Positions 56,058 to 64,000 of a stretch of 64,000 nt of DNA are shown here, in pieces. The notes under the pieces were generated by a model. It was not told the origin of the DNA. It did not search any database and saw only the letters and a program-made list of their open reading frames with translations. The position numbers were made by a program, and so were the translations under genes. The stretch is taken from NCBI GenBank assembly GCA_030145305.1, contig JAQYVX010000003.1, positions 1 through 64,000 on the forward strand, in the 5' to 3' direction. Position 1 is the stretch's first letter. The number at the start of each line of letters is the position of its first letter. The DNA comes from Halarcobacter sp. (GTDB taxonomy: Bacteria; Campylobacterota; Campylobacteria; Campylobacterales; Arcobacteraceae).

Positions 56058-57794
56058 ATGATAGAATTAATTAATATATCAAAAAGTTATCCAACAAGTG
56101 AATTATATAGTGACCTAAATTTACGTTTAAATGCAGGTGATAAAGTAGGACTTGTAGGAAGAAATGGTACTGGAAAATCAACTTTATTTAAACTAATATT
56201 AGGTGAAGAACATCAAGATGCAGGTGAAATTAAATTTCCAAAAGCTTATAGAATTGGTACTTTAAAACAATATTTTAACTTCACAGAAAAAAGTTTAATT
56301 GATGAAACAGCCTTAGCTTTAAGTGAAGATGATAAATATGATATTTATAAAGCTGAAAAAATACTTTTTGGACTTGGTTTTACTTTAGATGATTTAGAAA
56401 AAGATCCAAAATCTTTTTCAGGTGGTTTTCAAATTAGAATAAATCTAGCAAAACTTCTTTTAACTGAACCTAATATGCTTTTACTTGATGAGCCTACAAA
56501 CTACTTAGATATTTTATCTATTAGATGGCTTAAAGCTTTTTTAAAATCTTTTCCTGGAGAAGTGATTTTAATTACTCATGATAGAGATTTTATGGATAGT
56601 GTTTGTAGTCATACTTTAGGGATTGTTAGAAAAAGTGCTATGATAATCCCAGGTGGAACAAGAAAGTTTTATGAGCAAATTGCAGCGAATGAAGAACATC
56701 ATGAAAAACAAAAAATTGCCCAAGATAAAAAAATAAAAGATTTAGAAGAGTTTATTGCTAAAAATAAAGCAAGAGCGGCAACAGCAACCCTTGCCCAATC
56801 AAAAGTTAAGATTTTAGAAAAAATGGATATTTTAGAAGATATACAATTTGATTCAAATCTTAACTTTGATTTCAATTACAAAGATACCTCTGCAAAATTT
56901 TTAGTAGAAGTTAAAGATTTAAGTTTTGGTTATAGTGCTGATAATATACTTTTTGAAAATATAACTTTTGCTCTATCTAGAGGTGAAACAATTGGAATTA
57001 TAGGAAAAAATGGAAAAGGTAAATCAACGCTTTTAAATGTAGTTGCTGGAGAATTAGAACAACTAAGTGGAAGTGTTAATTTTCATCCATCTTGTGAATT
57101 CGGGCATTTTGGCCAAACAAATATTTCTCATCTTAATCAAAATAATACAATCATGGATGAAATTTATAGTGTAAATCATAAACTTCCAGAAGCTCTTATT
57201 AGAAGTATTTGTGGACTTATGATGTTTAGTGGTGATAATGCTAAGAAAAAAATATCACTTCTTTCAGGTGGCGAAAAATCAAGAGTTATGCTTGGTAAAA
57301 TTATTGCTCAAGATGTAAATTTACTTTTCCTTGATGAGCCTACAAATCATTTGGATATTGATTCAATTGATGCCTTAACTAATGCAATAAAAGCCTTTGA
57401 AGGTTCTTGTATGATTGTAACTCACTCAGAAGAATTATTAAGAGCTGTGTGTGATAGATTAATTGTATTTACAAATGACGGTGCTTTATATTTTAATGGA
57501 ACTTATGATGAGTTTTTAGAAAAAATTGGTTGGGAAGATGATGATGGAAGTGAAAAAAAGAAAGTTGTAAAACCAAAAAGAACAAAAAAAGAGATAAAAA
57601 AATTAAGAGCTGCTATTGTTATAGAAAAAAGTAAAACAACAGCACCAATAAAAAAAGAGATAGAAGAGCTTGAAGCTATAATTCCTTCTTTAAGTGGAAA
57701 ACAAAAATCTCAAAAGAGTACAGAATTACTTGATTTACAAAATAGACTTGAAAAGCTAAATGAAGAGTTTGATATAAAATTAAATGAGGTTTAG
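56058..57794 (+). CDS. ABC-F family ATPase
   Basis: A 578-residue protein with two ABC domains. Walker A is GRNGTGKST and GKNGKGKST. Signatures are FSGGFQIRINLAKLL and LSGGEKSRVMLGKII. Walker B/E boxes are LLLDEPTNYLD and LFLDEPTNHLD. A linker is rich in Lys/Ala, and a C-terminal coiled coil lies at about 510-575. ABC-F proteins act on ribosomes to rescue stalled translation or confer resistance; the subgroup (Uup/YheS-like) is not certain. Confidence 0.92.
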   Translation: MIELINISKSYPTSELYSDLNLRLNAGDKVGLVGRNGTGKSTLFKLILGEEHQDAGEIKFPKAYRIGTLKQYFNFTEKSLIDETALALSEDDKYDIYKAEKILFGLGFTLDDLEKDPKSFSGGFQIRINLAKLLLTEPNMLLLDEPTNYLDILSIRWLKAFLKSFPGEVILITHDRDFMDSVCSHTLGIVRKSAMIIPGGTRKFYEQIAANEEHHEKQKIAQDKKIKDLEEFIAKNKARAATATLAQSKVKILEKMDILEDIQFDSNLNFDFNYKDTSAKFLVEVKDLSFGYSADNILFENITFALSRGETIGIIGKNGKGKSTLLNVVAGELEQLSGSVNFHPSCEFGHFGQTNISHLNQNNTIMDEIYSVNHKLPEALIRSICGLMMFSGDNAKKKISLLSGGEKSRVMLGKIIAQDVNLLFLDEPTNHLDIDSIDALTNAIKAFEGSCMIVTHSEELLRAVCDRLIVFTNDGALYFNGTYDEFLEKIGWEDDDGSEKKKVVKPKRTKKEIKKLRAAIVIEKSKTTAPIKKEIEELEAIIPSLSGKQKSQKSTELLDLQNRLEKLNEEFDIKLNEV

Positions 57795-57883
57795 TTTTAA
57801 GTAAATATTGCAATATGTCATATAATTTAAGCAAATAAAAAATTTATTCTATACTTTTAAAAATATTTAGAGGTATAAAATAA

Positions 57884-58279
57884 ATGAAAACTTGTGGAAT
57901 AGAATTAAAAGCAAATAATATGATATTAGTTGTATTAGAAGATAAAAAATTTATAGATTTAAAAACAAAAAAAATTACACTTGAAGATGATGAAAATCAA
58001 AATGACATTAGGAGTTTTTGTAATGATTTTTTATTGTTTTTAGAACAAAATAAAATAGAAAAAGTATTTATCAAAAAACGTGCAAAAAAAGGAAACTTTG
58101 CAGGTGGAGCAGTTACTTTTAAGATGGAAGGCTTAATTCAATTAAATCCACTTTGTGAAGTACAATTATTATCAGCCCAAGCAATTAGTTCTTTTGAAAA
58201 GAAAAATGAAATAGAATTTCCAAAGGGCTTAAAAAAATATCAAGAACAAGCATTTTTAGTAGCTATGTCGAAAGTATAA
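57884..58279 (+). CDS. DUF3010 family protein
   Basis: A 131-residue protein matching DUF3010: it starts MKTCGIELKANNMILVVL, has VFIKKRAKKGNFAGGAVTFK near residue 62 and ends KKYQEQAFLVAMSK. The fold is probably RNase H-like, from the N-terminal strand pattern. Function unknown. It is convergent with lrgB and shares its terminator. Confidence 0.88.
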   Translation: MKTCGIELKANNMILVVLEDKKFIDLKTKKITLEDDENQNDIRSFCNDFLLFLEQNKIEKVFIKKRAKKGNFAGGAVTFKMEGLIQLNPLCEVQLLSAQAISSFEKKNEIEFPKGLKKYQEQAFLVAMSKV

Positions 58280-58301
58280 TAATAGGCTTTTGCCTATTAT
58301 T
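58278..58301 (+). terminator. Bidirectional terminator between the DUF3010 gene and lrgB
   Basis: A perfect 10-bp stem AATAATAGGC / GCCTATTATT with a four-T loop, followed by TTATTTT on the plus strand. It overlaps the stop of the DUF3010 gene. Confidence 0.85.
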
Positions 58302-59015
58302 TTATTTTAAAAACTGAATTACAAGAGGTAAAAATATTGCCGTTGCAATTCCACTTAAACCCATAGCAAGTGCTGCAAAAGCTGCTGTTTTCTCTCCCAT
58401 TTCTACAGCTCTAGCTGTTCCTATTCCATGTGAAATTAAACCTAAAGCAAAACCTTTTGAAGTGTCTTTTTTTATTCTCATAATCCTAAATACGATACTA
58501 CCAAATAGTGCTCCTATGATTCCTGTTATAATTACAAAGCCAACAGCAAGTGAAGGGATAGCTCCAATTTGTTCAGATGTAATAATTGCAATTGGGGCAG
58601 TAATTGATTTTGTAGCCATTGATAATATAGTACTTAGTTGCGCATCTAAAACCCAAAGAAGACCAAGGGCAATTACAATTGAAAATGTCCCAGCAATAAA
58701 TAATGTTAAAACAATTGGCCAAAAAATTGCTTTTATAAATTTCAAATTTTTATAAAGTGGCAAGGCTAGTGCAACAGTTGCAGGCCCTAAAAAGAAATGA
58801 ATTATTTCAACTGATTTAAAATACTCTTCATAAGATTTTCCACTTAGTAACAATGCTGCCATAATACTTATATAGGCAATTATAATTGGCTGTAAAAGTG
58901 TATGTTTATTTGCTTTTTCATAAATAATTATTCCAAGTTTATATGCACCTAAAGTTAATATTAACCAGGTCATTGGAGTTGTGGTTACATATTGTATTAC
59001 TGCATCAAAGTTCAT
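58302..59015 (-). CDS. lrgB: LrgB-like membrane protein
   Basis: A 237-residue polytopic protein with the LrgB/CidB signatures: FLGPATVALALPLYKN near residue 75, SMATKSITAPIAI near residue 132, and SHGIGTARAVEMGE near residue 195. With LrgA it forms a holin/antiholin-like or metabolite (pyruvate/glycolate-type) transport system. It overlaps lrgA by 11 bp. Confidence 0.93.
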   Translation of the reverse strand: MNFDAVIQYVTTTPMTWLILTLGAYKLGIIIYEKANKHTLLQPIIIAYISIMAALLLSGKSYEEYFKSVEIIHFFLGPATVALALPLYKNLKFIKAIFWPIVLTLFIAGTFSIVIALGLLWVLDAQLSTILSMATKSITAPIAIITSEQIGAIPSLAVGFVIITGIIGALFGSIVFRIMRIKKDTSKGFALGLISHGIGTARAVEMGEKTAAFAALAMGLSGIATAIFLPLVIQFLK

Positions 59016-59406
59016 TTTTATTTGCCCTTTTTAGATTCTTTTTTTCTTGTTTTTTTAGAATGCTTTTCTCTTTTCTTATTGTTAAAATATCAATAAATTT
59101 AGCAGAAAAAGCTAAGGCAATAATTGTTCCAAAAAACAAGGAAATAATGATTGCCCAGAACTCTTTAAATATAACATCTGCTTGGGTAATTATTCCCATG
59201 GCTGCAGGAATAAAAAGAAGAGGTAAATATCTTAAATGCAAAGAAACTGCATTATCAAGTGACTCAAAACTTTTATTTCTAATTATTAAAAATATAAGTA
59301 ATAAAACCATTCCAATAACAGGCCCTGGAACAATTAGCTCAAAGAATCTAACAAAACACTCACCTAGAAATTGAAAAATTAGTAGTAAAATAATTCCTTT
59401 TAACAT
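59005..59406 (-). CDS. lrgA: CidA/LrgA-like membrane protein
   Basis: A 133-residue protein with four helices and the LrgA signature PGPVIGMVLLLIFL near residue 27, then LRYLPLLFIPAAMGII. It pairs with the overlapping lrgB gene. It starts 6 nt after the oxidoreductase at 59413, so the three are an operon. Plant and bacterial LrgAB-type proteins that move glycolate or pyruvate make a link to the oxidoreductase attractive (inference). Confidence 0.93.
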   Translation of the reverse strand: MLKGIILLLIFQFLGECFVRFFELIVPGPVIGMVLLLIFLIIRNKSFESLDNAVSLHLRYLPLLFIPAAMGIITQADVIFKEFWAIIISLFFGTIIALAFSAKFIDILTIRKEKSILKKQEKKNLKRANKNEL

Positions 59407-59412
59407 CTAATT

Positions 59413-60264
59413 CTAGTCTTTAAATAGTTGGTAAATAGAACAAAAATCTTCGTCACCTTTACCATCCTTTTTCATTTTTGCAAATAATTCTTTTGGCACG
59501 GCTGCTGTATATAAAGGCTGATTTAAACTATATGCTAAAGCTTGTAGCGTATGTAAGTCTTTATAAATTGCATTATTTGAAAAATGTGCAGAAAAATCTT
59601 CTTCAATTAGTTTTTGAGTTTTTGCTTTTAAAACAAGTGATTGTCCACCCCCAACACCTAATATTTCTAAAAGTTTAGACTTTTCAATATCACAAGCCTC
59701 ACCTAAAGCTGTACACTCAGCTAGTGTAGCCATAAATGAACCTAAACAAAGATTATTTATAAGTTTCATTTTTGAAGCTTGCCCTTCTTCTTTCAAATAA
59801 AAAATCTCTTTTCCAATTTTTTCTAAAAGTGGTTTGCACTCTTCATAAGTTTCTTTTTTTCCTGAAGTTACAATAGTTACTAATCCTTGTAAAGCAGGAG
59901 CTACACTTCCAAAAATTGGTGATTCTAAATATTCTCCACCTTTTTCATTTATTCTTTGATGAAAAGTTAAGACTTGTTCAAAATGATTTGTTGTAAGGTC
60001 AATGATTGTTTTACCCTCTAAAGGGGCAGATAAAAGTCCATTTTCCATACTCAAAATATTTTCCACTGCATTTGATTCAAATAAACACATAAAAATCACA
60101 TCACATTGTTCAACTAGTTTTTTTGGGTTATCTACAATTTTATATCCTAAGTGTTCAACTTTTGATTTTGTTCTATTATAGACTTTTATCTCTTCACCCA
60201 TATCAGTTAATCTTTTTGCAATTGCACTTCCAAGGTTTCCTAATCCAATAAATCCTATTGACAT
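59413..60264 (-). CDS. Beta-hydroxyacid dehydrogenase (3-hydroxyisobutyrate/tartronate-semialdehyde type)
   Basis: A 283-residue NAD(P)-dependent enzyme. The Rossmann motif GFIGLGNLGSAIAKRL is at the N-terminus, ESPIFGSVAPALQGLVTI is near residue 115, and the catalytic Lys is in MKLINNLCLGSFMATLAE near residue 170. Members reduce small semialdehydes such as glyoxylate or tartronate semialdehyde. It is the first gene of the operon with lrgA-lrgB. Confidence 0.9.
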   Translation of the reverse strand: MSIGFIGLGNLGSAIAKRLTDMGEEIKVYNRTKSKVEHLGYKIVDNPKKLVEQCDVIFMCLFESNAVENILSMENGLLSAPLEGKTIIDLTTNHFEQVLTFHQRINEKGGEYLESPIFGSVAPALQGLVTIVTSGKKETYEECKPLLEKIGKEIFYLKEEGQASKMKLINNLCLGSFMATLAECTALGEACDIEKSKLLEILGVGGGQSLVLKAKTQKLIEEDFSAHFSNNAIYKDLHTLQALAYSLNQPLYTAAVPKELFAKMKKDGKGDEDFCSIYQLFKD

Positions 60265-60493
60265 ATTTATCCTTTTTATTTAATCTATTTAAGATTATAG
60301 TAAAAACTATTAAAAATAATTGAAAAAATAATTGAAATAGGTCTAGATAAAGGAATTATTCAGAAAAGTAAATATATCTAAAAATTTAAATTTAATATTA
60401 ATCTAAAAGATTATGTTTAAATTAATACTTGTCTTATAAAAGACTCATTATAATTAAATCTTGAATATTCTTATCCTAAGGTGATGAATTATA

Positions 60494-60796
60494 ATGAAAA
60501 CAAAAGAAGATCAATTAGATATTGCAAAAAACACGAATTGTGAAAAAATTCTACATAGTTTACATGATTCAAAATATATGAATGTAAGGCGAGCAGTTGC
60601 TAGAAACCCAAATATTTCAGATACTACTGTAAATATTTTATTAAGAGACCCAGTTTTAAATGTAAGTTATATGGCTTCAAAAAATAGTAAATGTTCTCAA
60701 AATAGAGATTTTTCAAATACTTTTATTTCTGAATGTGTTCTTTGTGAAGATGATGAAAGATATTTAGATTGTGTAAGTTGTGAGAGAAAAAATTAG
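60494..60796 (+). CDS. Small LRV-repeat-like protein with CxxC pairs
   Basis: A 100-residue protein. Residues 20-64 contain two LRV/HEAT-like units (SLHDSKYMNVRRAVARNPN; LLRDPVLNVSYMASKN). The C-terminus has C81-x2-C84-x8-C93-x2-C96, a likely zinc or Fe-S site. LRV proteins of nitrogen-fixing bacteria combine such repeats with an Fe-S cluster, but here the cysteines are at the C-terminus. Function unknown. Confidence 0.75.
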   Translation: MKTKEDQLDIAKNTNCEKILHSLHDSKYMNVRRAVARNPNISDTTVNILLRDPVLNVSYMASKNSKCSQNRDFSNTFISECVLCEDDERYLDCVSCERKN

Positions 60797-60817
60797 AATT
60801 TATTTTATTTTAACACT

Positions 60818-61846
60818 TTAGTGCCTAAAATTTTGATTATTTTTGAAAAATTCTTCTACTTTATCTGTATAGGCATAAATTTTGCCACTTCTTTTCATAT
60901 ATGAATTTACAATATGGTAACCATGATTTAACGCAGCTGCTATTGACCCACCTGTATTAAATGCAATATCTCCTGCTACATACATTCCATCGATATTAGT
61001 TTTATAGTGCTCATCATATAAAGGATTTCCTTTTTCGTCAGTTTTTATTCCAACTTTTTTAAGAAAATCAATAGGAGCAGTTCCTCCAATTGCATATATT
61101 ACTCTGTCATAAATAGTATAGTAACCATCATCGAAATTTACTTTTACTTTTCCATGTTCATTTTCAACAGATTCAATATCTGTATTCATTCTAAGTCTTA
61201 GTTTTTCTTGACCATTATGTTGATATAAAATATCTTCATTTTCAGGGTTTAATCTTGTAAAATCTGATTTTCTATATACTAAAGTTACTATGTTATTTTC
61301 ATCAGCTAATTCATAAGCATATTCAGCTGCACTATTCCCTCCTCCAACTACTAAAATCTTTTCACCTTCTGAACAATTATCAAGATTAAAATTTACGTAT
61401 GACTTGATTGAAGGTGGAATTTTGTAAGAAGGCTTATTAGGTTTACCCATTTTTCCAATAGTTATTACAACTGCTTTAGCTTTAAATCCTTGTGTTGCGG
61501 TTGATATTAAAAAACAATCTTCTTTTTCATTTTTAATTATATTTTCCACTTCAGTATTAAAAGCTGTATCAATTTTTTCTTCATCTAAAAGTTGATCAAA
61601 AAAGTCTAAAGTAGTCTCTTTTGTTCCATCCATAAAAGGAATGTTGCCTTCTATATCAATTGTTTGACCTTTCCAGTCTTTATCAACTCTTTTATTATCT
61701 TTATAAAATTTTCTTATAGTACTTGAATGGTTATCAGCTTTATCAATAAGTAAGATATTTTCAACACCATGAACCGCTGCTTCAATGGCTGTACCAATTC
61801 CTCCTGGACCACCACCAATGATGGCAATATCGTAAATTATATTCAT
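60818..61846 (-). CDS. Thioredoxin-reductase-like flavoprotein without CxxC (YpdA/FNR-like)
   Basis: A 342-residue protein with an N-terminal FAD motif IIGGGPGGIGTAIEAA and an NAD(P) motif VVGGGNSAAEYAYEL near residue 165. VIYAIGGTAPIDFL and DGMYVAGDIAFNTGGSI complete the TrxR-like fold. The CxxC redox pair of thioredoxin reductase is absent. This fits YpdA (bacillithiol-disulfide reductase-like) or TrxR-like ferredoxin-NADP reductase. The substrate is unknown. Confidence 0.85.
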   Translation of the reverse strand: MNIIYDIAIIGGGPGGIGTAIEAAVHGVENILLIDKADNHSSTIRKFYKDNKRVDKDWKGQTIDIEGNIPFMDGTKETTLDFFDQLLDEEKIDTAFNTEVENIIKNEKEDCFLISTATQGFKAKAVVITIGKMGKPNKPSYKIPPSIKSYVNFNLDNCSEGEKILVVGGGNSAAEYAYELADENNIVTLVYRKSDFTRLNPENEDILYQHNGQEKLRLRMNTDIESVENEHGKVKVNFDDGYYTIYDRVIYAIGGTAPIDFLKKVGIKTDEKGNPLYDEHYKTNIDGMYVAGDIAFNTGGSIAAALNHGYHIVNSYMKRSGKIYAYTDKVEEFFKNNQNFRH

Positions 61847-62024
61847 AATTGTCCTTATAGAATCTGAAATTTTATAACATTATACTATAAATATTTCTTA
61901 TGAAGAAATCCAAAAAATCTATTCAAAAAATTATCTAAATAATTGTAAGTAAAATTTGGATAAAATGGCATTTCGTAACAAAAAAATTAATAAAGACTAA
62001 AAAAAGTCAAAAGGTTATAAAAGA

Positions 62025-62402
62025 ATGAAATATGGTGAAAAAGAGATTTTAGAGTTTGATATAAATAAAGAAGAGAACTTCTGGCCAAATACAAATGAAA
62101 AAAAATATACTATAAATATTGAACTTCCTGAGTTTATGGCAAAATGCCCAAGAAGCGGTTATCCTGATTTTGCAACAATAAAATTAGAGTATATTCCAAA
62201 TAAATTAGTTATTGAATTAAAAGCTTTAAAACTTTATATAAATTCATTTATGAATAGAGAAGTTTCTCATGAAAATACAGCAAATGAGATTTTTGATACT
62301 TTATATGAAAAATTAGCTCCTAGATATATGAAAGTTATTGCTGATTTTAAACCACGTGGAAATGTTCATACGGTTATTGAAGTAGATAGCGAAAAAATGT
62401 AA
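62025..62402 (+). CDS. queF: 7-cyano-7-deazaguanine reductase QueF
   Basis: A 125-residue type I QueF. The catalytic pair is in CPRSGYPDF (C41, D48), and the conserved ELKALKLYINSF and REVSHENTANEIF blocks follow. It reduces preQ0 to preQ1 with NADPH in queuosine biosynthesis. It is followed 9 nt later by the HTH protein, with a possible shared transcript. Confidence 0.95.
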   Translation: MKYGEKEILEFDINKEENFWPNTNEKKYTINIELPEFMAKCPRSGYPDFATIKLEYIPNKLVIELKALKLYINSFMNREVSHENTANEIFDTLYEKLAPRYMKVIADFKPRGNVHTVIEVDSEKM

Positions 62403-62411
62403 GGTGAAATC

Positions 62412-63065
62412 TTGGAGAGATTAGTTACATCAGCACAAGCTGCCCAAATATTAGGACTATCCCTTCAAGGAGTTCATTATAGAATTAAAAATAATCAACT
62501 AAAATCTATTAAAAAATCTGGTAAAACATATGTATATATAAGTGAGTATGTAAATAACAATGACAATAATACAGAAGCAAAAGTTGAGTTAAAAGAAGAA
62601 ATATATACTCATCATCAAGAAATGCTAAAAGGAAAAGATGAACAAATTGTTTTATTAAAACAATCTATTAAATGGATGAAAAAACAATATGGTTCTGAAA
62701 TCTCTAGATTAGAAAAAAATCAAAAAAGAATTATTGGCGTTTTTAATAGAGAAATAGAACTACTACAAAGTGCATTTAATGAAATGCGCTCAATATACAA
62801 ACCTCAAATAGTAATGCAAAACCAAGAAAATCAAGAAAATCAAGAGCAAGAAGAAAATAAAAATCATAAAGAAGAAAATAGTAAAAAAGAAGATTTTATA
62901 ACACTAAGAGATTTTACAATCTATTTAAAAAGATATAATAAAAATGAAAAAGATATAAAATTAATAGTCTTAAAAGCTATTCAAAATAGGGATAATAGAT
63001 TTATTTATAATAAAAAAGATAAAAAACTTTTAATTTTAAATGAAGATTTTTCAGATTTGATTTAG
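62412..63065 (+). CDS. HTH DNA-binding protein with long coiled coil, TTG start
   Basis: A 217-residue protein from TTG 62412, supported by AAGGTG six bases upstream. The N-terminal helix-turn-helix (SAQAAQILGLSLQGVHYRIK) is excisionase/MerR-like. A helical coiled coil follows (about 60-130), then a Gln/Asn/Glu-rich linker (about 138-160) and a C-terminal alpha/beta domain (ITLRDFTIYLKRYNKNEK). No effector motif is recognised. It lies between queF and the broken response regulator. Confidence 0.78.
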   Translation: MERLVTSAQAAQILGLSLQGVHYRIKNNQLKSIKKSGKTYVYISEYVNNNDNNTEAKVELKEEIYTHHQEMLKGKDEQIVLLKQSIKWMKKQYGSEISRLEKNQKRIIGVFNREIELLQSAFNEMRSIYKPQIVMQNQENQENQEQEENKNHKEENSKKEDFITLRDFTIYLKRYNKNEKDIKLIVLKAIQNRDNRFIYNKKDKKLLILNEDFSDLI

Positions 63066-63088
63066 AAGGATTGAATAAGAGGTAAGCT

Positions 63089-63811
63089 ATGAACAATGAA
63101 GACTTGGATCATTTAATATCTATATGTAAAGATTTACATATATTATATGTTGAAGACAATGATGAAGTACGATTACAAACGTCAAAAATGTTAAGTATTT
63201 ATTTTAAGCAAATAACTCAAGCTGTAAATGGGAAAGTGGGCTTAGAAAAGTTTAAAAATAACAAAATTGATGCCGTTTTTACTGATATAAATATGTCCGT
63301 AATGGATGGAATCTCTATGATAAAAGAAATAAAAAAAATAAATTCTCAAATTCCTATCATTATATTTTCTGCTTATGATAATAAAGAATACTTTTTATAA
63401 ACAATAGAATGTGGAATAGATGGGTATATCTTAAAACCTTTTAGATTTGAAGAAATAAAAAAAGTGCTTGCTAAAATAGCTCTAAAGATAATTGATTTAG
63501 AAAAAGTAGATACAAAAATAGAATTAATAGATGGTTTTTATTGGGATAAAGTAGAGAAAATTCTTTATCAAAAAGATAAAGAAATATATCTTACAAAAAA
63601 AGAGTCTAAACTTTTTCAACTTCTAGCTTCAAGTAGACACAAAATTGCAAGTTCTGAAGAAATAGAAATAGAACTTTTTGATGATGATAACTATAATGAT
63701 AATAAAAGAGTTAGAAGTCTTCTTTCTAGGCTTAGATGTAAAGTTGGATGTGATTTAATGCATTCTGTTTATTCTGAAGGATATAAGTTGAATTTGGCAA
63801 AAAAATGTTAA
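63089..63811 (+). pseudogene. REC-wHTH response regulator interrupted by an in-frame TAA
   Basis: One reading frame spans 63089-63811 but codon 104 (63398-63400) is TAA. Upstream is a receiver with acidic residues in LYVEDNDEV, the phospho-acceptor in FTDINMSVMDG and the IIIFSAYD segment. Downstream in the same frame it resumes with TIECGIDGYILKPFRFEEI, which holds the receiver's Lys, and a winged-helix DNA-binding domain. CAA to TAA would explain it. It may be a recent pseudogene, a sequencing error or a readthrough gene. The C-terminal part has no convincing start of its own. Confidence 0.8.
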
Positions 63812-64000
63812 AAAAAGTAGAGTGGTTTGAACAAATTTTTAATAATAGTGGAGTAGGTATTTTTATAGTAGATAAAGATAGAAATATACTTGAAGCAAAT
63901 GAAGCAATGTGTACAATGTTTGGCTATAAATATGAGGAATTAATTAATAAATCAACAGAATTTTTACATATAGACAAAGCTTCATATGATAATTTTGCAA
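63805..64000 (+). CDS. PAS-domain sensor protein, cut by the window end
   Basis: ATG 63805 overlaps the response regulator's stop by 7 bp and opens a frame that runs to the window edge (65 complete codons). NSGVGIFIVDKDRNILEANE and FGYKYEELINKS are the start of a PAS domain. It is probably the sensor (kinase or cyclase) paired with the upstream regulator; its output domain is outside the window. Confidence 0.8.
   Translation, partial: MLKKVEWFEQIFNNSGVGIFIVDKDRNILEANEAMCTMFGYKYEELINKSTEFLHIDKASYDNFA

Noticed and set aside
60297-60490. Promoter or small RNA upstream of the LRV-like gene
   Set aside because: A TATAAT is present at 60449-60454 but no matching -35 at the right distance, so I did not annotate it.
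63464-63811. Separate gene of 115 residues after the TAA
   Set aside because: It is in the same frame as the upstream receiver, begins inside the receiver fold and has no ribosome-binding site; it is better read as the rest of one interrupted gene.

Overview
The window is AT-rich chromosomal DNA (long A/T runs, few G/C-ending codons) from a member of the Campylobacterota, most likely an Arcobacter-group species. This is inferred from the gene families, the abundance of PAS/GGDEF/histidine-kinase regulators with IAHQWRQPL-type H-boxes, a stand-alone ThiD2, and the gene order around the replication origin: ruvC (leftward), then dnaA, dnaN and gyrB (rightward), with DnaA-box-like sites on both sides of dnaA. 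No database search was run. There are no complete rRNA or tRNA genes, insertion sequences, prophages or CRISPR arrays that I can see. The window reads as core chromosome rich in signalling genes.

Layout. 1-291: a perfect-consensus promoter firing leftward out of the window, probably for a stable-RNA operon. 292-5533: a Bax-inhibitor-like protein, thiD2, bioC, secG, frr, pyrE, an RDD protein and an MFS protein. 5654-10884: a REC-PAS-GGDEF protein and two convergent histidine-kinase genes. 10912-16912: yaaA, a YchJ-like protein, a ComEA-like protein, two unknown genes, a TraT-like lipoprotein, ung, gph and a DUF4405 protein. 17048-22870: a four-PAS kinase, a rhodanese, plsC and a YhiN-like flavoprotein. 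22945-25901: a leftward marR-MFS-nhaD operon with twin operator-like palindromes upstream. 26296-28932: the sulfur operon metY-rrf2-cysK. 29042-34890: a class V PLP enzyme, a metallophosphoesterase, ygbA, typA and glsA.

34982-43340 is the most unusual block. It is a run of tightly packed, often overlapping rightward genes: a b-type cytochrome, a MacB/LolD-like ABC pair, a CcoN-like heme-copper oxidase subunit I homologue that appears to lack the helix-VII histidine pair, an unknown polytopic membrane protein, a YceI-like protein, a metallophosphoesterase and an OmpR/histidine-kinase pair. It looks like an uncharacterised envelope or redox system with its own two-component regulator.

43400-53282: an unknown gene, a TRIC-like channel, a leftward cheY-cheC-GGDEF operon, purN, a periplasmic protein, ruvC and the origin with dnaA-dnaN-gyrB. 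53354-57794: a LysE exporter, an amino-acid ABC substrate-binding protein and permease without an ATPase, and an ABC-F protein. 57884-61846: a DUF3010 protein, an oxidoreductase with lrgA-lrgB, a small LRV-like CxxC protein and a flavin reductase. 62025-64000: queF, an HTH/coiled-coil protein, a response regulator interrupted by an in-frame TAA, and the start of a PAS protein cut by the window edge.
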